64,000 nucleotides of DNA from contig JAPLFG010000003.1 of NCBI GenBank assembly GCA_026390795.1, positions 186,001 to 250,000 on the forward strand, read 5' to 3'. Each line of letters begins with the position of its first letter. Position 1 is the first letter of the stretch. Under the pieces are notes generated by a model, which searched no databases, had not been told where the DNA came from, and saw nothing but the letters and a program-made list of their open reading frames with translations. This DNA is from Ignavibacteriales bacterium (lineage in GTDB: Bacteria; Bacteroidota; Ignavibacteria; Ignavibacteriales; Melioribacteraceae). The position numbers were made by a program, and so were the translations under genes. Shown piece after piece: positions 54,100 to 63,745 of the stretch.

Positions 54100-54486
54100 T
54101 TAAACTCTTCTTCGTTTTGGTGGTCGGCATCCGTTATGCGGTATTGGAGTTTGATCTTTAATTGAAAGAATATCCAAACCTGCAGTACTTAACGCTCTAA
54201 TTGCTGCTTCTCTTCCGGATCCGGGTCCTTTTACGAACACATCAACCTTTCTCAATCCTAAATCGTGCGCTTCTTTAGCAGCAGCTTCTGCTGTAACCTG
54301 GGCAGCAAACGGAGTATTTTTTCTTGAGCCTTTGAAACCGTTTTTACCGGCTGAGGACCAAGAAATTGTATTTCCGTAAATATCAGTTAGCGTAACCAAC
54401 ACGTTATTGAATGAGGCTTTAATATGAGCCACGCCAACAGCATCAACGTGAACTTTCTTTTTAGTCTTTTTTACAACCTTTGCCAA
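54100..54486 (-). CDS. rpsK: Small-subunit ribosomal protein S11
   Basis: The 128-residue protein has the S11 core [38 protein letters not shown] and [13 protein letters not shown]. The start is TTG with GAGGAG 5 nt upstream, with no other Met in frame. Part of the alpha operon. Confidence 0.96.
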   Translation of the reverse strand: MAKVVKKTKKKVHVDAVGVAHIKASFNNVLVTLTDIYGNTISWSSAGKNGFKGSRKNTPFAAQVTAEAAAKEAHDLGLRKVDVFVKGPGSGREAAIRALSTAGLDILSIKDQTPIPHNGCRPPKRRRV

Positions 54487-54512
54487 TTTTACTCCTCAAA
54501 AAAAATTATTAA

Positions 54513-54896
54513 TTACTTCTTAGCCGGAGTTTTCTTTTTACCGGCAACAGTTCTACGTTTACCTTTACGAGTTCTTGAATTAGTTCTAGTACGCTGACCG
54601 CGGACAGGCAAACCTCTTCTGTGACGAATACCGCGATAAGAACCAATATCCATTAATCTCTTAATGTTTTGTTGGACTTCGCTTCTAAGCGCACCTTCAA
54701 CTCTATACTCAGAAGTCATTACGGAACGAATCTTTGCAATTTCTTCTTCGGTCAGTTCAGAAACTTTTTTATCGGGGTTTACACCGGCTTTGGTTAAAAT
54801 CTCCATAGAAGATTTATCACCGATGCCAAAGATGTAGGTCAATCCGATATAAGCTTTTTTATTTTTTGGTAAATCAACACCAGCTAAACGAGCCAA
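54513..54896 (-). CDS. rpsM: Small-subunit ribosomal protein S13
   Basis: The 127-residue protein has [19 protein letters not shown] and the [19 protein letters not shown] motif, with a Lys-rich tail. The start is TTG at 54896 with AGGAGG 8 nt upstream. It contacts the P-site tRNA and 50S head bridge. Confidence 0.96.
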   Translation of the reverse strand: MARLAGVDLPKNKKAYIGLTYIFGIGDKSSMEILTKAGVNPDKKVSELTEEEIAKIRSVMTSEYRVEGALRSEVQQNIKRLMDIGSYRGIRHRRGLPVRGQRTRTNSRTRKGKRRTVAGKKKTPAKK

Positions 54897-54914
54897 ATCT
54901 ATAACCTCCTAGGT

Positions 54915-55028
54915 TTAACCTTGTCTTTGTTTGTGTTTAGGGTTTTTGCAGATCACTCTTACAACCCCTTTTCTTTTAATGATCTTACAGTTCTCACAAA
55001 TCTTGCGAACAGATGAGCGGACCTTCAT
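54915..55028 (-). CDS. rpmJ: Large-subunit ribosomal protein L36
   Basis: A 37-residue gene, [19 protein letters not shown] at the start with the zinc CENC pair, then [13 protein letters not shown]. It is in the usual place between infA and rpsM. It retains the zinc-binding ligands (two Cys, a further Cys and His). Confidence 0.95.
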   Translation of the reverse strand: MKVRSSVRKICENCKIIKRKGVVRVICKNPKHKQRQG

Positions 55029-55043
55029 TTTATTTCTTCTCCG

Positions 55044-55262
55044 TTATTTATATCTGTATGTAATTCTACCTTTATTCAAATCGTACGGCGAAAGTTCTAT
55101 TGCTACTTTATCGCCAACCAAAATTTTTATGAAGTGCATTCTCATTTTACCGGAAATATGAGCAAGGATTTCATGACCGTTATCTAGGCGGACTTTAAAA
55201 TGCGCATTTGGTAATGTATCTGTTACAACTCCGTCAACCTTTATCGGTCCTTGTTTTGCCAT
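55044..55262 (-). CDS. infA: Translation initiation factor IF-1
   Basis: The 72-residue OB-fold protein has the segments [32 protein letters not shown] and [18 protein letters not shown]. It binds the ribosomal A site during initiation. It begins just after map. Confidence 0.96.
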   Translation of the reverse strand: MAKQGPIKVDGVVTDTLPNAHFKVRLDNGHEILAHISGKMRMHFIKILVGDKVAIELSPYDLNKGRITYRYK

Positions 55263-55268
55263 CTATTT

Positions 55269-56033
55269 TTATTCACACTTCGTTAAAATTTCTGGTTTAC
55301 CATCAATAATTGCAATTGTATGTTCAAAATGTGCCGAAGGTTTTCCGTCAGCGGTTAAAATCGTCCATCCATCTTCAGCAACAATAACTTTATATGATCC
55401 CATGTTAACCATCGGTTCAAGAGCCAAGGTCATACCGTTTTTAAGAACAGCTCCGTTTCCTTTTTTTCCATAATTTGGAATCTGAGGATCTTCATGAAGA
55501 TGTTTTCCAACTCCGTGTCCGCACAAATCTCGAACAACTGAAAATCCGTTTTCCTCAACATAAACTTGGACAGAATTTGAAATATCTCCAATCCGGTTCA
55601 ATTCAATTGCTTGCTCGATACCGAGATATAAAGATTTTTCGGTTACATCCATCAGTTTCTGTTTTGAGTCGGAAATTTTACCTACTGCTACCGAAAGAGC
55701 TGCATCTCCAAAGTATCCGTCCTTTTCGACTCCAACATCAATGGAAAGAATTTCACCTTCTTTCAAAACTCTGTTGCCGGGAATCCCGTGAACAACCTCA
55801 TCATCAATAGAAGAACAAATTGAGCCTGGAAAATCGAACGATCCCGCTTGCGAATAACCTTTGAATGCGGGACGAGCGTTATTGCTTAAGATATAATCTT
55901 CGGCAATTTTATCCAGCTCTTGTGTCGTTACGCCAATTTTGACGTTACGCTTCACTAATTGTAATGTCTCTGCTACTATTTTGCAACTTTCACGAATGTA
56001 ATCTATTTCGCGTTTGCTTTTTATTAATATCAC
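55269..56033 (-). CDS. map: Methionine aminopeptidase, type I
   Basis: The 254-residue enzyme has the five metal ligand regions of the family: DVGVEKDGYFGDAAL, GHGVGKHLHEDP, ALEPMVNMGS and EDGWTILTADGKPSAHFEHT. It removes the initiator Met. The start is GTG at 56033, after secY. No adk gene lies between secY and map. Confidence 0.95.
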   Translation of the reverse strand: MILIKSKREIDYIRESCKIVAETLQLVKRNVKIGVTTQELDKIAEDYILSNNARPAFKGYSQAGSFDFPGSICSSIDDEVVHGIPGNRVLKEGEILSIDVGVEKDGYFGDAALSVAVGKISDSKQKLMDVTEKSLYLGIEQAIELNRIGDISNSVQVYVEENGFSVVRDLCGHGVGKHLHEDPQIPNYGKKGNGAVLKNGMTLALEPMVNMGSYKVIVAEDGWTILTADGKPSAHFEHTIAIIDGKPEILTKCE

Positions 56034-56041
56034 TATCTAAT

Positions 56042-57379
56042 CTAGAATCTTCTGCCTTTTAGTTTTCCGGATTTCATGAATCCGTCGTAATGCCTCATCA
56101 ATAAATGAGATTCAACTTGCTGCAAAGTATCTAATGCAACGCCTACAATAATTAATAAGCTTGTTCCTCCAAAGAATGAACCGAAGCTTTGCGAAACTCC
56201 GAATCTCATAATGAACGTTGGCAAAATTGCAATGATAGCTAAAAATACTGAGCCTGGTAATGTAATCTTGGTTAAAATATTATCAACAAAATCTGCAGTT
56301 TGTTTACCCGGTCTTATACCCGGAATAAAACCGCCCTGCTTCTTCATATTTTCCGCAACATCCTGCGGATTGAACGCAATTGCTGTATAAAAATAAGTGA
56401 AGAAGATAATCATCAAAGCATAAAAGAAAGAGTACGTTAAACTTCTAGGTGTAAAATATGTTGCAACAGATGCAATAAATTCATTATTCGGAAAAAATGA
56501 GAACAATGTTGCCGGTATAAACATAATTGACTGTGCAAAGATAATAGGCATAACACCCGCCGTATTAACCTTTAACGGAATATATTGAGTAACTCCACCG
56601 TAAACTTTTCTGCCGACAACTCTCTTGGCATATTGAACAGGAATTCTCCTAGTTCCTTGCGTAACAAGAACCACCCCGGCAATTATTAAAACCATGAATG
56701 CAAGAATTACAACTTCAATAACGATATTGCGCTGACCGCTTGCAATTAATCTGTATTCATCAAGTAATGCAAATGGGAAACGATTAATGATGCCGATAAA
56801 AATTATGAGTGAAATACCGTTTCCAATTCCTTTATCCGTTATTTGTTCACCAAGCCACATAATGAACATTGTTCCGGCAACAAGAATTACAACTGCAGAA
56901 AGGGTCCAGAGAATACCTCTAACAGCTTCTGGAACGATGGGTGCATTATTGGAATGAATACTCAGAAGATGAATAGTAACTCCCCAAGCCTGAAAAGCTG
57001 AAATTACAACTGTTCCATAGCGTGTAAGCTGGGTTAATTTTTTTCTTCCCTCTTCACCTTCCCGCTGAAGTTTCTGGAAATACGGAATTACCGCACCGGC
57101 AATCTGTAAAATAATAGAAGCCGATATGTAAGGCATAATTCCGAGAGCAAGTATTGCCGCATTAGAAAATGCACCGCCTACAAATAAATCATATAGACCG
57201 AATAAATTATCGGTGGATTGATTTTTAGTTGCCTCATGCAGTAATGAAGTATCAATACCCGGTAAGGTAATATGAGTTCCAATTCTTACAATTACGAGCA
57301 GAGCTAAAGTGTAAAGTATTCTCTGACGTAATTCATGAATCTTGAAAATATTCCGGAATGTTTCTTGAAATTTAGCCAT
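56042..57379 (-). CDS. secY: Preprotein translocase subunit SecY
   Basis: The 445-residue protein has ten membrane segments, the GIMPYISASIILQ motif, the TQGTRRIPVQYAKRVVG loop and the C-terminal LLMRHYDGFMKSGKLKGRRF, the usual SecY end. It forms the central channel for protein export. It starts one base from the rplO stop. Confidence 0.97.
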   Translation of the reverse strand: MAKFQETFRNIFKIHELRQRILYTLALLVIVRIGTHITLPGIDTSLLHEATKNQSTDNLFGLYDLFVGGAFSNAAILALGIMPYISASIILQIAGAVIPYFQKLQREGEEGRKKLTQLTRYGTVVISAFQAWGVTIHLLSIHSNNAPIVPEAVRGILWTLSAVVILVAGTMFIMWLGEQITDKGIGNGISLIIFIGIINRFPFALLDEYRLIASGQRNIVIEVVILAFMVLIIAGVVLVTQGTRRIPVQYAKRVVGRKVYGGVTQYIPLKVNTAGVMPIIFAQSIMFIPATLFSFFPNNEFIASVATYFTPRSLTYSFFYALMIIFFTYFYTAIAFNPQDVAENMKKQGGFIPGIRPGKQTADFVDNILTKITLPGSVFLAIIAILPTFIMRFGVSQSFGSFFGGTSLLIIVGVALDTLQQVESHLLMRHYDGFMKSGKLKGRRF

Positions 57380-57843
57380 TAGAATTTAATCTCTTTAATA
57401 GTTCCGCCAACGGATTCAATTTTTTCTTTTGCAGCAACGCTAAATGTGTGTGCTTCAACATTCAATTTTGCTTTTAATTCACCTTGAGCAAGAATTTTAT
57501 AAGGAGCTGCAGCTTTAGAAATTGCGCCGCTCTTGTATAAAGAAACTGCGTTTATTTCTCCATCCTGAATTTTCTTCTCATCAACTAATCTCTGTAGAGT
57601 AGTAAGATTAATTACTTGATTAACAATCTTAAACGGGCTGTGAAATCCTCTCTTTGGAATTCTTCTTTGAAGCGGCATTTGACCGCCCTCAAACCACGTA
57701 GGGAATTTAGCACCGGCGCGTGAACGCTGACCGTTCTCTCCGCGTGTTGCAGTTCCACCATGACCGGAACCTTCACCGCGTCCAATTCTTTTTACTTTTT
57801 TGTTCGAACCTTTTGCAGGTTTCAGATTACTTAGAATATTCAT
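57379..57843 (-). CDS. rplO: Large-subunit ribosomal protein L15
   Basis: The 154-residue protein has the Gly-rich N-terminal region (RIGRGEGSGHGGTATRGENG), FEGGQMPLQRRIPKRGF and a globular C-terminus. The start ATG overlaps the rpmD stop by 4 nt. Confidence 0.96.
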   Translation of the reverse strand: MNILSNLKPAKGSNKKVKRIGRGEGSGHGGTATRGENGQRSRAGAKFPTWFEGGQMPLQRRIPKRGFHSPFKIVNQVINLTTLQRLVDEKKIQDGEINAVSLYKSGAISKAAAPYKILAQGELKAKLNVEAHTFSVAAKEKIESVGGTIKEIKF

Positions 57844-58040
57844 TTATCACCTAACGCTTCAATTTCTTCAACTTTTACAAGATGTTGTACTTTTTTGATC
57901 ATTCCTCTAATCTGAGGTGTATCGTTCTTAATAACAAAATGCATCGGTCTTGCAAGACCCAACGCTTCGATTGTTCTCTTCTGCGGAACGGGACGATCAA
58001 TAACACTTCCTGTTTGAATAATTTTTATTTTCTTTAACAT
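57840..58040 (-). CDS. rpmD: Large-subunit ribosomal protein L30
   Basis: The 66-residue protein has the L30 core IQTGSVIDRPVPQKRTIEA and PQIRGMIKKVQHLV. Two adjacent ATG codons occur; the second (58040) has the better GAGG spacing (5 nt). It overlaps rplO by 4 nt. Confidence 0.95.
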   Translation of the reverse strand: MLKKIKIIQTGSVIDRPVPQKRTIEALGLARPMHFVIKNDTPQIRGMIKKVQHLVKVEEIEALGDK

Positions 58041-58053
58041 CATAACCTCAAAA

Positions 58054-58566
58054 TTACAGATTGAATAACTCAGTTACTTTTAATCCGCGTTTACGCGCCA
58101 TAGCTCTTGCATCAACAAGATTTAACAAAGCATTCAAAGTTGCTTTAACTTGGTTATGCGGATTGCTTGAACCGAGTGATTTAGTAAGAATATCTTGAAC
58201 TCCAGCAGCTTCAAGTACAGCACGAACTCCGCCGCCAGCAATCAAACCAGTACCGGGTGTTGCCGGTTTTAATAAAACCGATCCGGCGCCAAACTTTCCG
58301 GTGATTGCATGAGGAATAGTTCCCTTGATGATTGAAACTCTATAAACATTTTTCTTAGCGTCGTCTATGCCTTTCGAAATTGCATCGGTAACTTCGTTTG
58401 CTTTACCAAGACCAACACCAACGTGACCATTTGAATCTCCCACAACAACAATTGCATTAAAGCTAAATCTACGACCGCCTTTAACAACTTTTGCAACTCT
58501 ATTGATGTGAACAATCTTTTCTTTAAGATTCTCAAGACCCGATACTTTTTTGTACTTGAAATTCAA
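58054..58566 (-). CDS. rpsE: Small-subunit ribosomal protein S5
   Basis: The 170-residue protein has [29 protein letters not shown] and [20 protein letters not shown], the S5 motifs. The start is TTG with GGGAG 6 nt upstream. A tRNA-Gln gene lies between this gene and rplR, so the leader of its message is cut by tRNA processing. Confidence 0.96.
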   Translation of the reverse strand: MNFKYKKVSGLENLKEKIVHINRVAKVVKGGRRFSFNAIVVVGDSNGHVGVGLGKANEVTDAISKGIDDAKKNVYRVSIIKGTIPHAITGKFGAGSVLLKPATPGTGLIAGGGVRAVLEAAGVQDILTKSLGSSNPHNQVKATLNALLNLVDARAMARKRGLKVTELFNL

Positions 58567-58623
58567 TTTTAACTCCCTTGTTAACTAACTTATTTAATCT
58601 TTTTTATTGATCGTCTAATTTCT

Positions 58624-58697
58624 TGGCTGCCGGGAGAGGAGTCGAACCTCTACAGACGCCTCCAAAGGGCGTTGTCCTGCCATTAGACGACCCGGCA
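58624..58697 (-). tRNA. tRNA-Gln (anticodon TTG)
   Basis: The minus strand folds into a complete cloverleaf: TGCCGGG/CCCGGCA acceptor stem, a three-pair GTC/GAC D stem, an anticodon stem ACGCC/GGCGT with loop CTTTGGA (anticodon TTG), a T stem AGAGG/CCTCT with TTCGACT, discriminator G and an encoded CCA. It lies 4 nt after the rplR stop and 57 nt before rpsE, within the spc operon. Confidence 0.96.
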
Positions 58698-58701
58698 ATC
58701 C

Positions 58702-59067
58702 TTACAACTTCATGCCGCCTTCGCGGGCACCTTCCGCAACAGCTTGAACTCTGCCATGATAGCGGTAACCGCTTCTGTCAAACACAGCTGTCGTAATTCC
58801 TTTTTCAATTGCTTTCTTTGCTAGCAATTTTCCAACTGCTTTACTTTTAGAAAGTTTACCTTTAGAATCTTTTAATTCTTCAGCAAGTTCTTTTGCAAGA
58901 GAATTAGCTTCAAGTAAAGTTGTTCCTTTTACATCGTCAATTAATTGAGCGTACATATTTTCGTTGCTTCTAAAAATTGATAGACGCGGACGTTCAGCAG
59001 TGCCGGAAATCTTTCTACGAATTCTTGCTTTCTTTGTAGCTCTATGTGTAGTGTCTTTCAAAAACAT
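58702..59067 (-). CDS. rplR: Large-subunit ribosomal protein L18
   Basis: The 121-residue protein has [20 protein letters not shown], then [18 protein letters not shown] and [23 protein letters not shown], typical of L18. It helps 5S rRNA bind. Its stop is 4 nt from the tRNA-Gln gene. Confidence 0.96.
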   Translation of the reverse strand: MFLKDTTHRATKKARIRRKISGTAERPRLSIFRSNENMYAQLIDDVKGTTLLEANSLAKELAEELKDSKGKLSKSKAVGKLLAKKAIEKGITTAVFDRSGYRYHGRVQAVAEGAREGGMKL

Positions 59068-59083
59068 TTTTCAATTTCTCCTA

Positions 59084-59620
59084 TTACTTACCGGCTGTCT
59101 TGCCTGCTTTACGAACAATAACTTCGTTTGAGTATTTAATACCTTTACCTTTATACGGTTCAGGTTTTCTGAATGATCTGATCTTAGCCGCAATTAAGCC
59201 AACCAATTCTTTATCATAACCCGAAATTTTTACTTGCGTCGGGGCCGGAACTTCAATTTTAATACCTGCCGGAGGCATAAATAAAATTGGGTGCGAGTAG
59301 CCAATTGTAAATAAAACAGCTTCGCCTTTTAATTCTGCTTTATAACCAACACCAACTATATCCAAAGATTTCATATATCCTTGAGTAACGCCAAGGACCA
59401 TATTATTAATCAAAGCGCGTGTTAATCCGTGAAGCGCTCTGTTCTCTTTGAAATCGTTTGGTCTTGTAACAACAATTTCTTCTTTTGTAACATCAACTGT
59501 GATGTTCGGATGTATTTTCATTTCCAGTTCGCCGAGTTTGCCTTTTACTTTTATGGCATTACCGGTTTTGGTAACGGTTACATCTTTAATGGGAATTGGT
59601 TTTTTACCTATACGTGACAA
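59084..59620 (-). CDS. rplF: Large-subunit ribosomal protein L6
   Basis: The 178-residue protein starts SRIGKKPIPIKDVTV and ends with GKGIKYSNEVIVRKAGKT, the L6 pattern. The start is TTG at 59620 with GAGG 8 nt upstream. Between rpsH and rplR in the spc operon. Confidence 0.96.
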   Translation of the reverse strand: MSRIGKKPIPIKDVTVTKTGNAIKVKGKLGELEMKIHPNITVDVTKEEIVVTRPNDFKENRALHGLTRALINNMVLGVTQGYMKSLDIVGVGYKAELKGEAVLFTIGYSHPILFMPPAGIKIEVPAPTQVKISGYDKELVGLIAAKIRSFRKPEPYKGKGIKYSNEVIVRKAGKTAGK

Positions 59621-59642
59621 TTTCTTTTCCTCTTAAAATTTT

Positions 59643-60038
59643 TTACCAAACGTGGCAGATAACTTCACCGCCGACTGCTTCTCGTTTTGCTTGTTTATCT
59701 GATAACAATCCTTTCGGTGTAGAGAGAACTGCAATTCCAAGTCCGTTCAACACGCGCGGAAGTTTTTCTTTGCTTACATATCTTTTCAAGCCCGGTGTCG
59801 AAATTCTTTTAATACCGGTAATTGAAGGAGCTCCGTTAACATATTGAAGATGAACCCTTAGAACATTCTGTTTATCGTCTTCAACAACGTTATAGTCTCT
59901 AATAAATTTATTGTTTTTTAAAATTTCTGCTAAGCTGATCTTCATCTTTGAAGAAGGAATATCAACAAATTTCTTTTTTGCTTTAACAGCATTTCTAATT
60001 CGAGTTAAAAAATCCGCAATCGGATCGGTAGTATGCAT
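59643..60038 (-). CDS. rpsH: Small-subunit ribosomal protein S8
   Basis: The 131-residue protein has [20 protein letters not shown] and the C-terminal [20 protein letters not shown] and EVICHVW, typical of S8. It binds the central domain of 16S rRNA and can regulate the spc operon. Confidence 0.96.
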   Translation of the reverse strand: MHTTDPIADFLTRIRNAVKAKKKFVDIPSSKMKISLAEILKNNKFIRDYNVVEDDKQNVLRVHLQYVNGAPSITGIKRISTPGLKRYVSKEKLPRVLNGLGIAVLSTPKGLLSDKQAKREAVGGEVICHVW

Positions 60039-60055
60039 TTACATTTCTCCTTCGG

Positions 60056-60325
60056 TTACCAACTTGCTTTTTTAAGACCAGGAATCAAACCGCGTAAAGC
60101 CATTTCGCGTAGAACTAAACGAGAGACGCCAAATTTTCTGTAATAAGCTCTCGGTCTTCCGGTCATTTTACATCTGTTATGTAAACGGGTCGGGGCAGAA
60201 TTTCTTGGAAGTTGCTGTAAGCCCTCATAATCACCCTTCTCTTTCAATTCTTTTCTACGCGCCGCAAATTTATCTACAAGAGCTTTTCTTTTATCTTCGC
60301 GCGCGAGCAAACTTTTTCTTGCCAT
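60056..60325 (-). CDS. rpsN: Small-subunit ribosomal protein S14
   Basis: The 89-residue protein has [20 protein letters not shown] and [19 protein letters not shown], the non-zinc form of S14 (no CxxC pair). Located between rplE and rpsH. Confidence 0.96.
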   Translation of the reverse strand: MARKSLLAREDKRKALVDKFAARRKELKEKGDYEGLQQLPRNSAPTRLHNRCKMTGRPRAYYRKFGVSRLVLREMALRGLIPGLKKASW

Positions 60326-60334
60326 AACTTCCCT

Positions 60335-61003
60335 TTAATTAATTTCTTTTTTTCTAAACGGCATACCGAAAGCAGTCAATAATTCAAGAGCTTCTTTATC
60401 TGACTTAGCCGTTGTTACGAATGTAATATCCATTCCTAAAATCTTTGTTACTTTATCAACGTTGATTTCCGGAAAAATAATTTGTTCTTTAAGTCCCATT
60501 GTATAATTACCGCGTCCGTCAAAAGATTTATCGGGGATGCCGCGGAAATCTCGCATACGAGGCAGAGCAAGAGAAATAAATCTGTCTAAAAATTCATACA
60601 TCATTTCTTTTCTTAGTGTAACCTTTGCGCCAATCTTCATACCTTCACGCAACTTGAAATTAGAGATCGCTTTTTTAGCAATTCTCACCGAAGGTTTCTG
60701 TCCGGAAATTGTTTCAAGATCCCGAATAGCTTCATCTAAAATTTTCGCATCGGAAGCAGCCTGACCAACACCCATATTGATAACAATTTTTTCAAGCTTT
60801 GGAACTTCCATAATGCTTTTATAAGCAAATTGCTCTCTTAATTTTGGAACAATCTCTTTCTGATATTTTTCTTTTAATCGAGCCGGTATTTTAGGTTGAA
60901 TGACTTTGACTGCGGGTTTTTTTTCTTCAACAGCCTTAACCTTTTTCTCTTTACCTTCTTTTTGCTCTTTCTTTTCTTTTGGTTCTTTTTGTTCTTTTGC
61001 CAT
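60335..61003 (-). CDS. rplE: Large-subunit ribosomal protein L5 with Lys-rich N-terminal extension
   Basis: Residues from about 42 match L5 ([20 protein letters not shown], then [32 protein letters not shown]). The first about 40 residues are a Lys/Glu-rich low-complexity stretch ([19 protein letters not shown]). Typical L5 is about 179 residues; this is 222. It binds 5S rRNA. Confidence 0.95.
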   Translation of the reverse strand: MAKEQKEPKEKKEQKEGKEKKVKAVEEKKPAVKVIQPKIPARLKEKYQKEIVPKLREQFAYKSIMEVPKLEKIVINMGVGQAASDAKILDEAIRDLETISGQKPSVRIAKKAISNFKLREGMKIGAKVTLRKEMMYEFLDRFISLALPRMRDFRGIPDKSFDGRGNYTMGLKEQIIFPEINVDKVTKILGMDITFVTTAKSDKEALELLTAFGMPFRKKEIN

Positions 61004-61046
61004 CGTAATTACATATCCTTAAAATTTATTCGCCGCGGCGAATTTA

Positions 61047-61373
61047 TTAAGCAATCATTTCTCCGCTAACTCTGCTGATTCTAGCGCTTCTCTTCTTGCC
61101 TGTTTTTTCATCAATAATAAGTTTAGCGCCGATTCTTGTTTTTACATTTGTCTTAGGATCCAAGATCATAACGTTTGAAACATTTATTGGTGCTTCTTTT
61201 TCAGTAATTCCACCTTGAGGTGATTTCTGACTCGGTTTAGTATGTCTTTTACGAAGATTAATTCCTTCGACAATAACACGGTTCTTTACAGGAAATACTT
61301 TTAATACTTTTCCAGTTTTGCCCTTACTATTTCCGGTTATAACAACTACTGAATCATTTTTTTTAATCTTCAT
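61047..61373 (-). CDS. rplX: Large-subunit ribosomal protein L24
   Basis: The 108-residue protein has the KOW motif [20 protein letters not shown] and [20 protein letters not shown], as in L24. It helps begin 50S assembly. The rplN gene precedes it by 11 nt. Confidence 0.95.
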   Translation of the reverse strand: MKIKKNDSVVVITGNSKGKTGKVLKVFPVKNRVIVEGINLRKRHTKPSQKSPQGGITEKEAPINVSNVMILDPKTNVKTRIGAKLIIDEKTGKKRSARISRVSGEMIA

Positions 61374-61384
61374 TTTCTCTATCC

Positions 61385-61753
61385 TTATAATACTTCTGGA
61401 GCTAGCGAGATAATTTTCATGAATTTCTTATCTCTGAGTTCTCTTGCAACGGGACCAAAAATACGGGTACCTTTAGGTTCGCCTTGTGCGTTTAAAAGAA
61501 CCGCAGCATTTTCGTCGAAGCGAATATAAGAGCCGTCGTTTCTTCTAACTTCTTTTTTTGTTCTAACAACTACCGCACGGCTAACTTCACCTTTTTTAAC
61601 TCCGCCGCCAGGAATTGCAGATTTTACGGCTACAACAATTACATCGCCAACACTTGCATAACGACGATCGCTGCCGCCAAGTACACGAATGCATTGTACC
61701 TTTTTAGCGCCGGAATTATCCGCTACAATTAAATTAGTTTCTTCTTGTACCAT
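61385..61753 (-). CDS. rplN: Large-subunit ribosomal protein L14
   Basis: The 122-residue protein has [40 protein letters not shown] and [20 protein letters not shown], the L14 pattern. It contacts the 30S subunit. Confidence 0.97.
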   Translation of the reverse strand: MVQEETNLIVADNSGAKKVQCIRVLGGSDRRYASVGDVIVVAVKSAIPGGGVKKGEVSRAVVVRTKKEVRRNDGSYIRFDENAAVLLNAQGEPKGTRIFGPVARELRDKKFMKIISLAPEVL

Positions 61754-61778
61754 TGTTTACCTGCTCCTCAAACTTTTA

Positions 61779-62036
61779 TTACTTGGCTTTTTCAACAATT
61801 TGAACCAAGCGCCAATTTTTTCTTTTACTCAAAGGACGTGTTTCCATAATCTTTACAACATCACCGATCTTACACTCCTGTTTTTCGTCGTGAGCCATTA
61901 GTTTAGTGGTTTTCTTAAAATATTTTTTATAAATCGGATGAGCCACCTGTCTCTCGATTGCAACGGTAATACTTTTCTGCATTTTGTTACTAACAACAGT
62001 ACCGATCCTGGTTTTTCTTAGACTTCTTTTCTCCAT
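61779..62036 (-). CDS. rpsQ: Small-subunit ribosomal protein S17
   Basis: The 85-residue protein has [39 protein letters not shown] and [18 protein letters not shown], the S17 core. In the normal S10 operon position between rpmC and rplN. Confidence 0.96.
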   Translation of the reverse strand: MEKRSLRKTRIGTVVSNKMQKSITVAIERQVAHPIYKKYFKKTTKLMAHDEKQECKIGDVVKIMETRPLSKRKNWRLVQIVEKAK

Positions 62037-62052
62037 GGAACTCGAATACTCC

Positions 62053-62271
62053 TTATTTTTTTGCCTTTGAGGTTTTTGCTTCCTGCATTTCTCGCTCTTT
62101 CAAAATAGTTTTCAACTTGGCGATATCTTTTTTGACCGAATGCAGTTTAGCAGTGTTTGTTAAGTTTTTTAATTCCTGCTGAAAATTTAGATCCACAAGA
62201 CTTTTTTGATCTTCAAAAATTCTTTTCTTGATCTCTTCTGTGGCCATTTCTCTAATTTCAAAAATCTTCAT
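62053..62271 (-). CDS. rpmC: Large-subunit ribosomal protein L29
   Basis: The 72-residue helical protein reads [20 protein letters not shown] at the start, with [20 protein letters not shown], the L29 pattern. It sits at the polypeptide exit site. It contains a Lys-rich tail. Confidence 0.94.
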   Translation of the reverse strand: MKIFEIREMATEEIKKRIFEDQKSLVDLNFQQELKNLTNTAKLHSVKKDIAKLKTILKEREMQEAKTSKAKK

Positions 62272-62286
62272 TTTCTATAAATCCTT

Positions 62287-62706
62287 TTATGCTTCTAAGT
62301 CCGGACGTTGACAAATTTTAGTTTTAATTGGCAGTTTGTGAGAAGCAATAGCCATTGCCTCGTGAGCAGTTTTTTTATCAATACCGCCAATCTCGAACAT
62401 GATTCTACCGGGTTTAACAACGGCAACCCAAAATTCTGGAGCGCCTTTACCTTTACCCATTCTTGTTTCAAGAGGTTTTTTGGTAACCGGTTTATCTGGA
62501 AAAATTCTGATCCACATTTTTCCGTCTCTTTTCATATGACGTGATAAAGCAACACGGCAAGCTTCAATTTGTCTGCTTGTGATCCATGCTGGTTCCAATG
62601 CTTTTAAACCGTAATCACCAAAGTTCACAAGATGACCGCGTGTAGCTTTACCGGCTCTTCTACCTCTATGTGCTTTACGAAACTTTACTCTTTTGGGCAT
62701 TAACAT
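62287..62706 (-). CDS. rplP: Large-subunit ribosomal protein L16
   Basis: The 139-residue protein starts [15 protein letters not shown], then TWI-type [18 protein letters not shown] and [20 protein letters not shown], the L16 pattern. The first ATG is kept because the GAGG site is closer to it than to the ATG two codons later. It borders the A-site region. Confidence 0.96.
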   Translation of the reverse strand: MLMPKRVKFRKAHRGRRAGKATRGHLVNFGDYGLKALEPAWITSRQIEACRVALSRHMKRDGKMWIRIFPDKPVTKKPLETRMGKGKGAPEFWVAVVKPGRIMFEIGGIDKKTAHEAMAIASHKLPIKTKICQRPDLEA

Positions 62707-62727
62707 GAAAAAAATTCCTCAAACTTA

Positions 62728-63369
62728 TTATTCGGTTGAACGTTTACCTAAAATTTCTCCGCGGCAAATCCAGACTTTAACTCCTAGTGAACCGTAGATT
62801 GTCTGCGCAGTTGCTGTACCGTAATCTATATCGGCACGTATCGTATGCAAAGGAATTCTACCTTCTTTGTATTGTTCTGTACGAGCCATTTCAGCGCCGC
62901 CTAATCTTCCGGCACACATAATTCTAATTCCTTCAGCACCCATTCTCATTGCTGTAGTAATTGATTGTTTCATAGCTCTTCTAAACGATACTCTTCCTTC
63001 GAGTTGTCTTGCAATATTTTCCGCTACTAAATTTGCATCTAGTTCCGGTCTTTTAATTTCCGTGATCTGAATCTTAACTTCTTTATCAGTCAATTTTTTT
63101 AATTCTTCTTCAAGCTGAGCAATTTCTTTACCGCTTTTTCCAATAACTACGCCAGGTCTAGAAGTATGTATAGTTAGAACAATATTTTTAGAAGTTCTAT
63201 CAATTACGATGGAAGAAATTCCAGCGTTCTGTAATCTTTTTCTTACATAGGTTCTAAGTTTCTTATCTTCAACAAGCTTAACCGCATAGCTTTTGTTTTC
63301 ATACCAGTTCGATTCCCAGCCTTTGATGACGCCAACTCTAAAACCGATTGGATTAACCTTCTGACCCAA
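62728..63369 (-). CDS. rpsC: Small-subunit ribosomal protein S3
   Basis: The 213-residue protein has [20 protein letters not shown], the KH domain with [20 protein letters not shown] and [20 protein letters not shown]. The start is TTG with AGGAGG 5 nt upstream. It lines the mRNA entry tunnel. Confidence 0.96.
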   Translation of the reverse strand: MGQKVNPIGFRVGVIKGWESNWYENKSYAVKLVEDKKLRTYVRKRLQNAGISSIVIDRTSKNIVLTIHTSRPGVVIGKSGKEIAQLEEELKKLTDKEVKIQITEIKRPELDANLVAENIARQLEGRVSFRRAMKQSITTAMRMGAEGIRIMCAGRLGGAEMARTEQYKEGRIPLHTIRADIDYGTATAQTIYGSLGVKVWICRGEILGKRSTE

Positions 63370-63384
63370 AACTTCCTCCTGAGA

Positions 63385-63732
63385 TTACTTTTTTGTAGCT
63401 ACTACAATAGTTACGTGATTAGATCTTTTTCTTATTTTGTACGCACGGCCCATCGGTGCAGCCGAAATTCTTTTCAAGGTCGGACCTTGATTCACAAATG
63501 CTTCTTTCACAAAGAAGTCGGAGACTTCATGCTTTGTGTTTTCGTCCTTGTTCATTAAATTCGATACAGCGGAACGCAAAACCTTAACTGCATCAGCAGA
63601 AGAATGCTTTGGCGAAAAGTGAAGTATCTCGATAGCTTGTTCTACCGATTTACCTCTGATAAGATCAATAACTAATCTCATCTTTCGCGGTGAAGTTCCA
63701 ATGTATTTGTGAGTTGATTTTGCTTCCATCAT
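63385..63732 (-). CDS. rplV: Large-subunit ribosomal protein L22
   Basis: The 115-residue protein has YIGTSPRKMRLVIDLIRGKS, VEQAIEILHFSPKHSSADAV and GRAYKIRKRSNHVTIVV, the L22 pattern. Two ATGs lie next to each other; the first is kept, with AGGG 5 nt upstream. It lines the exit tunnel. Confidence 0.95.
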   Translation of the reverse strand: MMEAKSTHKYIGTSPRKMRLVIDLIRGKSVEQAIEILHFSPKHSSADAVKVLRSAVSNLMNKDENTKHEVSDFFVKEAFVNQGPTLKRISAAPMGRAYKIRKRSNHVTIVVATKK

Positions 63733-63745
63733 TATTTCCCTAGAA

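Noticed and set aside
59596-59847. Plus-strand open frames opposite rplF and rpsH
   Set aside because: Antisense shadows of well supported ribosomal genes.
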